DNA of 64,000 nt, taken from contig JAHCJY010000001.1 in NCBI GenBank assembly GCA_026126065.1, forward strand, positions 124,001 through 188,000, written 5' to 3'. The DNA comes from Bauldia sp. (GTDB taxonomy: Bacteria; Pseudomonadota; Alphaproteobacteria; Rhizobiales; Kaistiaceae). Of this stretch, positions 35,944 to 44,909 are shown in pieces; position 1 is the first letter of the stretch, and the number at the start of each line of letters is the position of its first letter. Made by a program: the position numbers and the translations under genes. The notes beneath the pieces are model-generated. The model was not told where the DNA came from. It saw nothing but the letters and a program-made list of their open reading frames with translations, and ran no database searches.

Positions 35944-36300
35944 ATGGCACACGATGCCGCGAAGGCGATGAAGGATCGGCTGCGCACCGATCTGCGGGCA
36001 GCGATGAAAGCCGGGGCGGCACGAGAAGCCGGCGTCACCCGCGCGCTCGTGGCGGCCCTCGACAACGCCGAGGCGCCACCGCCGCGGACGGGACCGGAGG
36101 CGGCGCTCGGTCATGCATTCGCCAGCGGGGCGGCCGAGGTCGAGCGCCTCCTGCTGGCCGACGGCGACGTCCGCCGCGTGATCCTGGCCGAGATCGGGGA
36201 GCGCGAGGCCGCCGCCGACGAGATGCGCCGCCTCGGGCAGGCCGAGCGCGCGGCAGCGCTCGACGCGGAGATCGCGGTCGCGAAGCGCTACGTCGACTGA
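35944..36300 (+). CDS. GatB/YqeY-domain-like protein
   Basis: A 118-aa helical protein. MKDRLRTDLRAAMKAGAARE is the usual opening of YqeY-type tRNA-amidotransferase-associated domains, and VTRALVAALDNAEA follows as in the family; the C-terminal helices are shorter than in typical 150-aa members. Role uncertain; it may bind tRNA or a GatB-like partner. GTAGGAGTACGAAATG provides a strong ribosome site. It is divergent from the HTH gene with the candidate operator between them. Confidence 0.65.
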   Translation: MAHDAAKAMKDRLRTDLRAAMKAGAAREAGVTRALVAALDNAEAPPPRTGPEAALGHAFASGAAEVERLLLADGDVRRVILAEIGEREAAADEMRRLGQAERAAALDAEIAVAKRYVD

Positions 36301-36334
36301 GCCTTCCGCCAGCTCGGCGCGGTAGGTGCGGAGG

Positions 36335-36796
36335 CTACTTCGTCGGCACCGCACCGCCGGTCGGGAACACTTCCGGCGGAACGGGGTACATCGTCATCCA
36401 CGGCTGCCACACGACATCGGTCGCGCCGAAATCGTACTCGTAGACCAGCCAGCCGGCCGGTGTTTCGCGCAGCAGCGCCGTGACGACCTGATCGAGCGCG
36501 CCTGCATCCCACGCCGCCTGGTAGCGCGTGTAGGTGTAGAAGATCTCCCCGCCGCCGGGGCGCTGCGGATGGACCTCGACGAAGGCCCATTCGCCAAGCA
36601 CGCGGATGTCGTTGACCATGAACTCGATGGGCCCGCCGAGCTCGCCGATGGTCTGGCCGCGGAGCGCGTCGAGGATGGCGGCCCGCTGCGGACTTCCCGG
36701 CGGCGGCTGCTCGACCTGCGCCGCAGCAATACCGGGCATGAGCGCCCCGGCCATCGCCGCGGCAACCAGGCAAGCCTTGAGCACAAAGACCCGCAT
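36335..36796 (-). CDS. Secreted protein of unknown function
   Basis: A 153-aa protein with signal peptide MRVFVLKACLVAAAMAGALM. The mature domain carries RAAILDALRGQTIGELGGPI, FMVNDIRVLGEWAFVEV, and a closing WLVYEYDFGATDVVWQPW, a pattern seen in small exported alpha+beta domains of unknown role. GGAGGA lies six bases before the ATG at 36796. It ends close to the convergent YqeY-like gene. Confidence 0.75.
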   Translation of the reverse strand: MRVFVLKACLVAAAMAGALMPGIAAAQVEQPPPGSPQRAAILDALRGQTIGELGGPIEFMVNDIRVLGEWAFVEVHPQRPGGGEIFYTYTRYQAAWDAGALDQVVTALLRETPAGWLVYEYDFGATDVVWQPWMTMYPVPPEVFPTGGAVPTK

Positions 36797-36914
36797 TTTC
36801 GTCCTCCGATGCAGCAAGCGGCGCCCGCCCGTTTGCGGCGCCGCAGTTCGGCGGGTCTGGTAATCCCGCCAGTATGAACGGAGGCTGACGGATCGCCCGC
36901 CGGCCTCTCCGGAT

Positions 36915-37283
36915 CTATCCGGCATCCCGCTGGTCGCACCACGCCTTCACGATCCGCCGAAGGTCGGGCGCCTTGGCCGCAACGTCGGCGAGGTCGGAGA
37001 AACGCATGTATCGCGCTACGGAGACGCCGCCTTCAAGCATCGGGAAATCGCCGGCGATGGACGCGCCGGTGTGGAACAGAAGGCTGGCGAACTTCTTCGC
37101 CCGCGGCTGGAAGGAGGCGAGGTTGCCCTTGTAGACGAAGGTCGGGGTCTGCCACTTGATGGTCTCGCCGATGCGCCTGTCGGCGGCGAGGATGGTCCGG
37201 CGTATCTCCAGAACGAGCGGCTTCTGCGGGTTGTCGTATCCGGCAAGCCACGCTTCGACATCGTCGGCCACGCGATCCTCCAT
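36915..37283 (-). CDS. DUF1801 domain protein
   Basis: A 122-aa protein with the DUF1801/YdhG-like pattern: VEAWLAGYDNPQKPLVLEIR, then GETIKWQTPTFVYKGNLASF, KKFASLLFHTGA, and ending RFSDLADVAAKAPDLRRIVK. The family is uncharacterised. I chose the ATG at 37283; a TTG five codons earlier is possible. Standalone gene, divergent from ffh. Confidence 0.75.
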   Translation of the reverse strand: MEDRVADDVEAWLAGYDNPQKPLVLEIRRTILAADRRIGETIKWQTPTFVYKGNLASFQPRAKKFASLLFHTGASIAGDFPMLEGGVSVARYMRFSDLADVAAKAPDLRRIVKAWCDQRDAG

Positions 37284-37493
37284 CGCCGAGTGACGCAAGC
37301 ATCGTAGCAGAACGGGCCGCGGTTTGACTTTCCGCCTCTCCTCGCGCTATCTCCCCGCCAAATATCGACGACATTCCGTTCGTTGAGCCGCTGACCGGGA
37401 CGCGATCCCGGAGGTCACCGTCCGCCAGCGCGTTGCGCCCGCGGGCGTGAAATCCCATTTGCGGTCGGGTCAGCGGGCGGAACGAGGAAGCGC

Positions 37494-38990
37494 ATGTTCG
37501 AGTCACTTTCCAGTCGGCTTTCGGCTGTCTTCGACAAGCTCACCGGGCGTGGTGCGCTGTCGGAGAACGACGTCAACGAGGCGGTGCGCGAGGTTCGCCG
37601 CGCCCTCCTTGAGGCCGACGTGTCGCTCGATGTCGTCCGCTCGTTCACCGACAAGGTGAAGGAGCGCGCGGTCGGTGCGGAGGTTATCCGCTCCGTCACG
37701 CCCGGCCAGATGGTCGTGAAGATCGTCCACGACACGCTGGTCGAGACGCTCGGCGCCGACGGCGCCACTCTCGACCTCAACGCCGCAGCTCCCGTGCCGA
37801 TCATGATGGTCGGCCTCCAAGGCTCGGGCAAGACCACCACCACCGCCAAGATCGCGCGCCGTCTCAAGGAGCGGAACAAGCTGAAAGTGCTGATGGCCTC
37901 GCTCGATACGCGGCGGCCGGCGGCCCAGGAGCAGCTTCGCGTTCTCGGCGAGCAGAACGGCATCGACACGCTGCCGGTCATCGCAGGCCAGACGCCGACG
38001 CAGATCGCCACCCGCTCGATGTCGGCCGCACGCCTCGGCGGCTACGACGTCGTCATGCTCGACACCGCCGGCCGCACGCATATCGACGAGCCGCTGATGG
38101 TCGAGATGGCGGAGATCAAGCGCGCGGCGAACCCGCACGAGATCCTCCTCGTTGCCGATAGCCTCACCGGCCAGGACGCGGTCTCGCTCGCGACCAACTT
38201 CAACAACCGCGTCGGCATTACCGGCATCGTGCTGACCCGCGTCGATGGCGATGGCCGCGGCGGCGCGGCGCTCTCGATGCGGGCGGTGACCGGCAAGCCG
38301 ATCAAGTTCATCGGCACCGGCGAGAAGGCGGACGCGCTCGAGGAGTTCCAGCCCTCGCGCATCGCCAACCGTATCCTCGGCATGGGCGACATCGTCTCGC
38401 TCGTCGAGAAGGCGGCCGAGAACATCGATTCCGAGCGGGCGCAGCAGCTCGCAAAGCGGATGCAGAAGGGGTCGTTCGACCTCAACGACCTCGCCGAGCA
38501 ACTCAAGCAGATGCAGAAGATCGGCGGGATGAGCGGCATCCTCGGGCTCATGCCCGGCGTCGGCAAGGTCAAGAAGGCGATCGACGCGGCCGGGATCGAC
38601 GATTCCGTCTTCAAGCGCCAGGGCGCGATCATCTCCTCGATGACATCAGAGGAGCGGAAGAAGCCCGACATCCTCAAGGCGAGCCGGAAGCGCCGCATCG
38701 CGGCCGGCTCCGGCACCAACGCCGAGGAGGTCAACAAGCTCCTGAAGATGCACCGCCAGATGGCGGACATGATGAAGGACGCCGGCAAGGGCAAGGGCAT
38801 GTTCGGCGGCATGATGGGCCGCCTCGGCGGCATGGGCGCCGGCCCCGGCCCGGCCGGTATGCCGAAGCTCGACCCGGCCGAACTCGCCCGCCTCACCCGT
38901 CCCGGCGCCATCCCCGGAATGCCGAACGGCTTCCCGGGCCTCGGCGGCCCGAAGCTGCCGGGCCTTCCCGGCGGATCGAAGAAGAAATGA
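37494..38990 (+). CDS. ffh: Signal recognition particle GTPase
   Basis: SRP54 homologue that binds signal peptides of nascent membrane proteins with 4.5S RNA and docks to FtsY. N domain 1-85, G domain with GLQGSGKTTTT (P-loop at 107-114), DTRRPAAQEQL, DTAGR and TRVDGDGRGG, then the Met-rich M domain. The 498-aa length reflects a Gly/Met/Pro-rich tail (MFGGMMGRLGGMGAGPGPAG) beyond the M domain. It precedes rpsP and rimM on the same strand, a common alphaproteobacterial order. No SRP RNA gene was found in the window. Confidence 0.96.
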   Translation: MFESLSSRLSAVFDKLTGRGALSENDVNEAVREVRRALLEADVSLDVVRSFTDKVKERAVGAEVIRSVTPGQMVVKIVHDTLVETLGADGATLDLNAAAPVPIMMVGLQGSGKTTTTAKIARRLKERNKLKVLMASLDTRRPAAQEQLRVLGEQNGIDTLPVIAGQTPTQIATRSMSAARLGGYDVVMLDTAGRTHIDEPLMVEMAEIKRAANPHEILLVADSLTGQDAVSLATNFNNRVGITGIVLTRVDGDGRGGAALSMRAVTGKPIKFIGTGEKADALEEFQPSRIANRILGMGDIVSLVEKAAENIDSERAQQLAKRMQKGSFDLNDLAEQLKQMQKIGGMSGILGLMPGVGKVKKAIDAAGIDDSVFKRQGAIISSMTSEERKKPDILKASRKRRIAAGSGTNAEEVNKLLKMHRQMADMMKDAGKGKGMFGGMMGRLGGMGAGPGPAGMPKLDPAELARLTRPGAIPGMPNGFPGLGGPKLPGLPGGSKKK

Positions 38991-39006
38991 GCCCTGCAAT
39001 CCCATT

Positions 39007-39129
39007 CCGTCGTTCCGGGGCCGCGAAGCGGAACCCGGAACCCTTTGTTCCCGTGGCACGGACGATCAACGGCAGTGCCCTCCGCACAAAGGGTTCCGGG
39101 TTCAGCCTTCGGCTGCCCCGGAACGACGG
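39007..39129. repeat. Intergenic inverted repeat, family member 1
   Basis: The left arm begins CCGTCGTTCCGGGGCCGCGA and runs on to CCCGGAACCCTTTGT; the right arm carries ACAAAGGGTTCCGGG and ends GGAACGACGG. It lies between ffh and rpsP. A second member with the same arms is at 47594-47731. Confidence 0.85.
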
Positions 39130-39170
39130 CTGATTTTTTTTGAGATCAACGAACCACTGAGAGAAGACCT

Positions 39171-39518
39171 ATGTCCCTAAAAATCCGCCTCGCCCGCGCC
39201 GGCGCCAAGAAGCGCCCGTTCTACGCCATCGTGATCGCCGACAGCCGCTCGCCGCGCGACGGCCGCTTCATCGAGAAGATCGGCTCGTTCGACCCGATGC
39301 TGAAGGAAGACGCCCAGCGCGTGGTCCTCAACGCCGAGCGCGCCCAGCATTGGCTCGGCGTCGGCGCCCAGCCGACCGACCGCGTGCTGCGCTTCCTCGC
39401 CGCCGCCGGCATCCGCGAGCGCACCGCCCGCAACAACCCCGAGAAGGCCGTCCCGGGCAAGAAGGCGCAGGAACGCGCCAAGGCCCGCGAGACCGCCTCC
39501 GAAGCGCCCGCCGCGTAG
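39171..39518 (+). CDS. rpsP: Ribosomal protein bS16
   Basis: Small-subunit protein S16, needed for assembly of the 30S body. [20 protein letters not shown] and [20 protein letters not shown] are diagnostic, as is [20 protein letters not shown]. The 115-aa product has the usual extended Lys/Ala-rich alphaproteobacterial tail. It lies just after an intergenic repeat and 15 bp before rimM. Confidence 0.97.
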   Translation: MSLKIRLARAGAKKRPFYAIVIADSRSPRDGRFIEKIGSFDPMLKEDAQRVVLNAERAQHWLGVGAQPTDRVLRFLAAAGIRERTARNNPEKAVPGKKAQERAKARETASEAPAA

Positions 39519-39533
39519 CGGACCGCACTTTCG

Positions 39534-40067
39534 TTGGCCGCGCCGCATGACCGCGTCGTGCTCGCGCGCCTCGGCGCCGCGCACGGCATTCGCGGCGAGA
39601 TCCGGCTGAAATCGTACACCGGCGTTCCGGCTGATGTGGCGGACTACGGCCCGCTCGAAGCCCCGGACGGCCGGAAGTTCGTCATCGCCGCAATCCGTCC
39701 GGTGGGCGACGACATGTTCGTCGTCCGCCTTGACGGGGTGAGCGATCGTACCGCCGCCGAGGCGCTCAACGGGATCGAGCTGTCGATCCCGCGCGCGCTG
39801 CTGCCAGAGCCGGATGAGGACGATTTCTACCACGCCGACCTGATCGGCCTTGCCGCTTGTTCGCCCGCCGGCGAGGTGATCGGGACGGTGACCGGCGTGT
39901 TCAACCACGGGGCCGGCGATCTCATCGAGATCGCACCCGCCGCCGGGGAGCCGATGCTGTTGCCGTTCACGCGCGAAACGGTGCCCATCGTGGACATCGC
40001 CGGCGGCCGCCTGATCGTGTCTCCGCTTCCCGAGAGCGAAGGGGACGACGAGGACGAACCTCCCTAG
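39534..40067 (+). CDS. rimM: Ribosome maturation factor RimM
   Basis: Binds S19 and assists maturation of the 30S head. Family features in the 177-aa product are VVLARLGAAHGIRGEIRLKS at the N-terminus, FVVRLDGVSDRTAAEALNG, FYHADLIGLAA, and the PRC-barrel half ending VPIVDIAGGRLIVSPLP. The start is TTG at 39534, with only a weak ribosome site; a GTG at codon 8 is the alternative. The usual next genes (trmD, rplS) are absent; a hydantoinase gene follows instead. Confidence 0.93.
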   Translation: MAAPHDRVVLARLGAAHGIRGEIRLKSYTGVPADVADYGPLEAPDGRKFVIAAIRPVGDDMFVVRLDGVSDRTAAEALNGIELSIPRALLPEPDEDDFYHADLIGLAACSPAGEVIGTVTGVFNHGAGDLIEIAPAAGEPMLLPFTRETVPIVDIAGGRLIVSPLPESEGDDEDEPP

Positions 40068-40289
40068 CAGGGAATCCTGTGCTGGCGCAGGCGTGGGGAA
40101 CGGCCTCCCGGGCATCGAAACCAGGGTATGGGACCCGCGCCTTCCTGGCGGTGCTTTGGCCGGGACGGACCTGGGTTCCCGTGAGCCGTCGGTCTGTCGC
40201 GACGCAGCGTCAGCCTCTCGGCGGGCGCGATTCTTGCTCGCCCCGTGCGCTGCGCCCAGGTCGGTGCGCAGCCAGCCGGGAGAGCACGC

Positions 40290-41687
40290 ATGACCTACGA
40301 CCTCGTCATCCGCGGCGGCACCGTTGTCACGGCCGCGGACACCGTCCGCGCGGATGTCGGGATTTCCGGCGGCATCATCCGCGCGGTCGGGCTCGATCTC
40401 GACCGCGGCGCGAAGGAGATCGACGCGTCCTCCCTCCTGGTGATGCCCGGCGGCATCGACAGCCACGTCCACCTCGCCCAGCCGTTCAACGGCGCGAAGA
40501 TGGCCGACGGTTTCGAGAGCGGCACCCGCTCGGCCATCGCCGGCGGCAACACCACCGTCATGCCGTTCGCGACCCAGCCGCGCGGTGCGGGGCTGCGGGT
40601 CTCGGTCGAGGAATACAAGGCGCTCGCCGACGGCGCCTGCTACGCCGACCACGCCTTCCACATGATCGTGTCGGACCCGACGCCGAGCGTGCTGGGGCAG
40701 GAACTGCCGTCGCTGGTGGCGGACGGATACACTTCGTTCAAGGTCTTCATGACCTATGACGACCTCGTCCTCTCCGACCGCCAGCTCCTCGAAGTCTTCG
40801 AGTGCGCGCGCTCCTGCGGCGCGCTCGTGATGGTCCACTGCGAGGGCTACGACGCCATCCGCTTCATGACCGACCGGCTCGAGCGCGCCGGCAGGACGGC
40901 GCCATACTATCACGCCGTTTCGCGACCGGAATCAGTCGAGCGCGAGGCGACGCATCGCGCGATCAGCCACGCCGAACTGACCGACGTGCCGATCATGATC
41001 GTCCATGTCTCGGGTCGCGAGCCGATGGAGCAGATCCGCTGGGCGCAGCTGAAGGGGCTGAAGGTCTATGGCGAGACCTGCCCGCAATACATCGCGCTCA
41101 CGGCCGACGACCTCCGGGGCCTCAACATGGACGAGACGGGCGGCAAGTATGTCTGTTCGCCGCCACCGCGCGACCACGCCTCGTGGGAGGCGATCTGGGA
41201 GGGCATCCGCACCGGCGTGTTCCAGGTGTTCTCGTCGGACCACTGCCCCTTCCGCTACGACGACGTCGAGGGAAAGCTGCGGCCGCAGGGACGCACCTCG
41301 TTCCGCTGGGTGCCGAACGGCATTCCCGGCATCGAGACGCGGCTGCCGATCCTCTACTCGAAGGGCGTCGTGGAAGGCCGCATCACGGTGAACGAGTTCG
41401 TGGCGCTGACCTCGACCAACCACGCGAAGATGTATGGCCTCTACCCCCGCAAAGGTTCGATCGCGCCGGGCTTCGACGCCGATCTCGTGCTGTGGGACCC
41501 ACAGCGCAAGGAGACGATCCGCCAGGAAATCCTCCACCACGGCGCCGATTACACCCCCTATGAGGGCCTCGCCGTCACCGGCTGGCCCGTGATGACCATC
41601 CTTCGCGGCAAGCCCGTCTTCGAGGAGGGCCGCATCCTCGGCGAACCCGGCGACGGCCAGTTCCTGAAGCGCCCGCCGCCTCGCTGA
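40290..41687 (+). CDS. Dihydropyrimidinase/D-hydantoinase
   Basis: Cyclic-imide hydrolase of the amidohydrolase superfamily, cytoplasmic, acting on dihydropyrimidines or hydantoins in pyrimidine breakdown. Binuclear metal ligands H59 and H61 (GIDSHVHLAQPF) and the lysine that is carboxylated to bridge the metals, K151 in GYTSFKVFMTYDD, are present; SSDHCPFRYDD supplies the metal Asp and NHAKMYGLYPRKGSIAPGFD is the conserved C-terminal block. Length 465 aa is usual. GGGAGAG precedes the ATG at 40290. Catabolic partners such as ureidopropionase are not nearby. Confidence 0.9.
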   Translation: MTYDLVIRGGTVVTAADTVRADVGISGGIIRAVGLDLDRGAKEIDASSLLVMPGGIDSHVHLAQPFNGAKMADGFESGTRSAIAGGNTTVMPFATQPRGAGLRVSVEEYKALADGACYADHAFHMIVSDPTPSVLGQELPSLVADGYTSFKVFMTYDDLVLSDRQLLEVFECARSCGALVMVHCEGYDAIRFMTDRLERAGRTAPYYHAVSRPESVEREATHRAISHAELTDVPIMIVHVSGREPMEQIRWAQLKGLKVYGETCPQYIALTADDLRGLNMDETGGKYVCSPPPRDHASWEAIWEGIRTGVFQVFSSDHCPFRYDDVEGKLRPQGRTSFRWVPNGIPGIETRLPILYSKGVVEGRITVNEFVALTSTNHAKMYGLYPRKGSIAPGFDADLVLWDPQRKETIRQEILHHGADYTPYEGLAVTGWPVMTILRGKPVFEEGRILGEPGDGQFLKRPPPR

Positions 41688-41876
41688 CCACTGCCCGAGG
41701 CAGGCTGCAACCGCACGGTGCGCCTTCGCCGGCGCCTCCACGCCGACGCGCGCCGTGCTCAGTCGACGCCGTCGCGAAACGGACATGTTTCGCTTGAAAG
41801 GCATCGCTGCGGACTGTTGATATGATCCCTTCCTGGCGCTGCAGGCGGGTTCGCGCCGGAAGGGGTACGGTTCGGG

Positions 41877-43865
41877 ATGGAGATGGGTCCCCTCGACGCA
41901 ATCGTCGACTGGCTGTTCGGGATCCTCGACCCGATCTTCTCGCAGCGCTATGTCGCACCGGTCATCATCCTGCCGGCGATGCTGCTTGTCGCCGCGTTCC
42001 TGATCGCCCATGCGGGAACGCGCGCCAGGCCGTTCTACAAGGCAGCGGATCGGCGCATCCGCGCCCTTACCGCCGCCATCGGCACCTCGGGCGATCACGT
42101 CCAGGAGCGCACCGATTTCGCGGCATCCTTCGCCGACGTGTCGGCTGTCCTCCGCACGCCGCAGCGCGGCGCCGAGCCGCTCGTCCGCGCCTGGAACGAG
42201 TTCGACGAGAGCATCATCGACGCGAAGTCGAGCCCGATCCGCAACACCAGCCGGCCGCAGGTGTTCTTCGCTCGCGCCCTCCCGCAGGTGGGACACCTCG
42301 CCTTCTGGTCCAACGTCTTCGTCGGCGTCGGCCTCCTCCTCACCTTCATCGGTATCGTCGTCGCGCTCAACACGGCCGGCGCCGGCATGGAGGGCGGCAC
42401 CCAGGAGGACACGCAGTTCGCGCTGCAGGAGCTTCTGGCCGTAGCCGGCGCAAAATTCTTCGCCTCGATCGCCGGCCTCATCGCCTCGATCGTGCTGCGT
42501 TTCGCGGACGCGCACTACCAGCGCAAGCTGCGCGGCAAGGTCGAGCGCATCGGCTCTTTGCTCGAGCGCGGCATGCTCTACGTTCCGCCGCAGCTCCTCG
42601 CCTCGCAGCAACTCGAGGAGCTTCGCCGCCAGAGCGTGGAACTCGGCCGCTTCCATACCGACCTTGCCGGTGCGATCGGCGCGGAGATCGCGAAGCGCTT
42701 CGAGGGCGCGATGACCCCGGTGTCGACCTCGCTCGGCACCCTCAGCGACCGGCTGAGCGACTTCACCGACCGCGTCGGCGACGGGCTCGGCCGCGGCGCT
42801 GCCGAAGCGGTCTCGGCCGCCGCGAGCGGCGAGCTTCGCGCGCTTGGCCAGCGGCTCGAGGGCATCGGCGGCCAGCTCGACCGGGCAGGGGAGAACGTCA
42901 ACGGATCGGGCGAGGACGTCGCCCGCCAGATCCGCCTCGCCGGCGAGGATTTTGCGACCGCCGCCCGCGACATCCGCGAGGCCTTCGCATCGCTCCGGTC
43001 CGATGTCGATGGCGTCGGCCGCTCGCTGATCGAACGCAATGAGACGATGGCGGCGGCACAGTCGAGCACGCTTGAGGCGGCGCTGGCGGCCTTCAATGCG
43101 AGCCAGGCCGATTCGGCCGAGGCCCTGTCCGACGCCGCCCATCGCCTTGGGGAAGCCGGCAACGATACGGCGCGGTCGATGCAGGCAAGCCTCACTGCCT
43201 CCTTCCGGACGGCGCTGGACGAGATCCAGGACGTCCTGCGCACCAGCATCGTCGAGGCGGGCGCGGAGTTCGGTCGGGCCGGCGCCGAGCTCTCGGCCTC
43301 GGTACGAACCGCGGTCGACCGCATCGAGGAGCTCGCGGCGTCGATCGAGCGCACCCGGGACGGCGCCGACGGCGTTGCCGCCGCCTTCCAGGGGACGGCT
43401 GCCGAATCGGCCGGTGCCGCAGGCAGCCTCGCGGCGGCCGCGGCCGGATTTGCCGCCGCGGCGGAGCCGGTCGTCCAGTCCGCGCAGGCCCTCGGAATCG
43501 TATCCGACCGGCTCGCAGCAACGGCGGCCGAGCAGATGCGGGCGGGCTCGGAGGCGGTCGAGAGCCTCAAGACGCTCGCCGCCGGCATCCGGGCCACCGA
43601 GGAGGCCGCCGCCGAGGCGTGGCGCGACTACCGCACCCGTTTCGAGGGCGTCGACCAGAACCTGTCGCACACGCTCGACCGTATGGGTGGCGCGCTCGCG
43701 GATGCACTGCAGCAGCTTCGCGACTTCGCCGGCAAGATCGACCAGGAGCTGGCGACAGCCGTCCTCCGCCTCGCGACCCCGCTCGACGCCATCCAGGAGA
43801 GCGGCGAGGCCATCCGGAGATTCGCCGCCGCCGTCCGCGGCCCGGACCGCGAAGCGGCGGAGTAG
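41877..43865 (+). CDS. ZorA-like motor protein (MotA/ExbB-type), Zorya-like operon
   Basis: A 662-aa inner-membrane protein. TM1 at about 26-46, TM2 at 145-166 (FWSNVFVGVGLLLTFIGIVV) and TM3 at 189-209 form the proton-channel core seen in MotA, ExbB and ZorA. A very long cytoplasmic coiled-coil tail (about 250-650, for example ALDEIQDVLRTSIVEAGAEF) is the hallmark of ZorA over MotA. ZorA5B2-type motors drive the Zorya anti-phage system. The next gene encodes a matching ZorB, only 6 bp away. A housekeeping Tol/Exb-like role is possible because the operon lacks the ZorD helicase. Confidence 0.75.
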   Translation: MEMGPLDAIVDWLFGILDPIFSQRYVAPVIILPAMLLVAAFLIAHAGTRARPFYKAADRRIRALTAAIGTSGDHVQERTDFAASFADVSAVLRTPQRGAEPLVRAWNEFDESIIDAKSSPIRNTSRPQVFFARALPQVGHLAFWSNVFVGVGLLLTFIGIVVALNTAGAGMEGGTQEDTQFALQELLAVAGAKFFASIAGLIASIVLRFADAHYQRKLRGKVERIGSLLERGMLYVPPQLLASQQLEELRRQSVELGRFHTDLAGAIGAEIAKRFEGAMTPVSTSLGTLSDRLSDFTDRVGDGLGRGAAEAVSAAASGELRALGQRLEGIGGQLDRAGENVNGSGEDVARQIRLAGEDFATAARDIREAFASLRSDVDGVGRSLIERNETMAAAQSSTLEAALAAFNASQADSAEALSDAAHRLGEAGNDTARSMQASLTASFRTALDEIQDVLRTSIVEAGAEFGRAGAELSASVRTAVDRIEELAASIERTRDGADGVAAAFQGTAAESAGAAGSLAAAAAGFAAAAEPVVQSAQALGIVSDRLAATAAEQMRAGSEAVESLKTLAAGIRATEEAAAEAWRDYRTRFEGVDQNLSHTLDRMGGALADALQQLRDFAGKIDQELATAVLRLATPLDAIQESGEAIRRFAAAVRGPDREAAE

Positions 43866-43871
43866 CGGGCC

Positions 43872-44909
43872 ATGGACGAGCACGGGTTCGAGCAGAAGAC
43901 CGACGAGGAGAACTACTTCGTCTCGATGACGGACATGATGGTCGGTCTCGTCTTCATCTTCATCATCATGCTCATGTACTACGCCCTCCAGCTCCGGACG
44001 CAGGAGGACGCGGCTGCCATCGAGCAGACGGCCGCGCAGGTCGAACGCGCCCAGTTGCAGCAGCAGGAGGAGACGGCGCAGCGCGAGCGCGAGAATGCCG
44101 AGGCCGAAGCCGCCCGGGCCATCGTGGCGCAGGATCAGGCCCGCCAGGCAGCCCTCGTTGCCCAGGCGGAGCGCGCGAATGCCGAGCAGGAGGCGGCGCT
44201 TGCGATCCTCCGCCAGGACGAGGCGCGCCGCGCGGCTGCGGTTGCCCAGACCGAGGCGGCCCGCGCCGTGGCGCGGCAGCGCCAGCTCGAGGACCTCAAC
44301 ACCCGCCTCCAGGGCGCCGACGCCACCCGTGCTGCCATCCTCCTCCAGATCGAGGCGGACATGGCGGTCGCGGGCGTGGACGTCGACATCGACCTCGAGC
44401 AGGGCGTCCTTCGGCTCGGCGACCAGGTGCTGTTCGATACCGGCGATGCCGATCTCACGCAGCGCGGCCAGGAGATCCTGGTCCGGGTCGCCGCCGCCTT
44501 CGCGGAGGTGCTTCCCTGCTACGCGGACGGCGTGCCGCGACCCGCAACCTGCGCCGGCGAGGGCTACGCGGTCGAGGCTCTCTATATCGAGGGGCACACC
44601 GACAACCGTCCCGTTTCGCTGGGGGCGGCCTTCCGCGACAACCTGGCCCTGTCGGCCGAGCGCGCCACCAACACCTACCGCTTCATGGTCGGCGCCAGCG
44701 ACACGCTCGGTGCGCTGTGCCTGCGGCGCGCTGACGACACCTGCACGCCCATCCTCGGCGTGTCGGGCTACGGCGACCGGCGTCCGATCGCCCCCAACGA
44801 CACCGCGGAGGGCCAGGCGCTCAACCGCCGCATCGACTTCCGCATCATCATGGCGACGCCCGACCTCGGGCAGATCGAGAACGCCCTCGACCGGGCGCTC
44901 ACGCCGTGA
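43872..44909 (+). CDS. ZorB-like motor protein (MotB/OmpA-type)
   Basis: A 345-aa protein with one N-terminal transmembrane helix carrying the proton-binding Asp (SMTDMMVGLVFIFIIMLMYY), then an Ala/Gln-rich coiled coil (about 40-150), then an OmpA-type peptidoglycan-binding domain: VLFDTGDADLTQRGQEIL, IEGHTDNRPVS, and NRRIDFRIIM. That order matches ZorB of Zorya systems and MotB. Six bases after the ZorA-like gene; its stop overlaps the next start (GTGA). It presumably anchors the motor to the cell wall. Confidence 0.78.
   Translation: MDEHGFEQKTDEENYFVSMTDMMVGLVFIFIIMLMYYALQLRTQEDAAAIEQTAAQVERAQLQQQEETAQRERENAEAEAARAIVAQDQARQAALVAQAERANAEQEAALAILRQDEARRAAAVAQTEAARAVARQRQLEDLNTRLQGADATRAAILLQIEADMAVAGVDVDIDLEQGVLRLGDQVLFDTGDADLTQRGQEILVRVAAAFAEVLPCYADGVPRPATCAGEGYAVEALYIEGHTDNRPVSLGAAFRDNLALSAERATNTYRFMVGASDTLGALCLRRADDTCTPILGVSGYGDRRPIAPNDTAEGQALNRRIDFRIIMATPDLGQIENALDRALTP

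Noticed and set aside
37300..37493. An SRP RNA gene upstream of ffh
   Set aside because: No GGAA tetraloop stem or other SRP RNA feature was found.
40932..44597. A 1221-codon open frame on the minus strand
   Set aside because: It lies antisense to the hydantoinase and the Zorya-like genes, is Arg/Ala/Gly-rich with no domain, and arises from GC-rich third codon positions.
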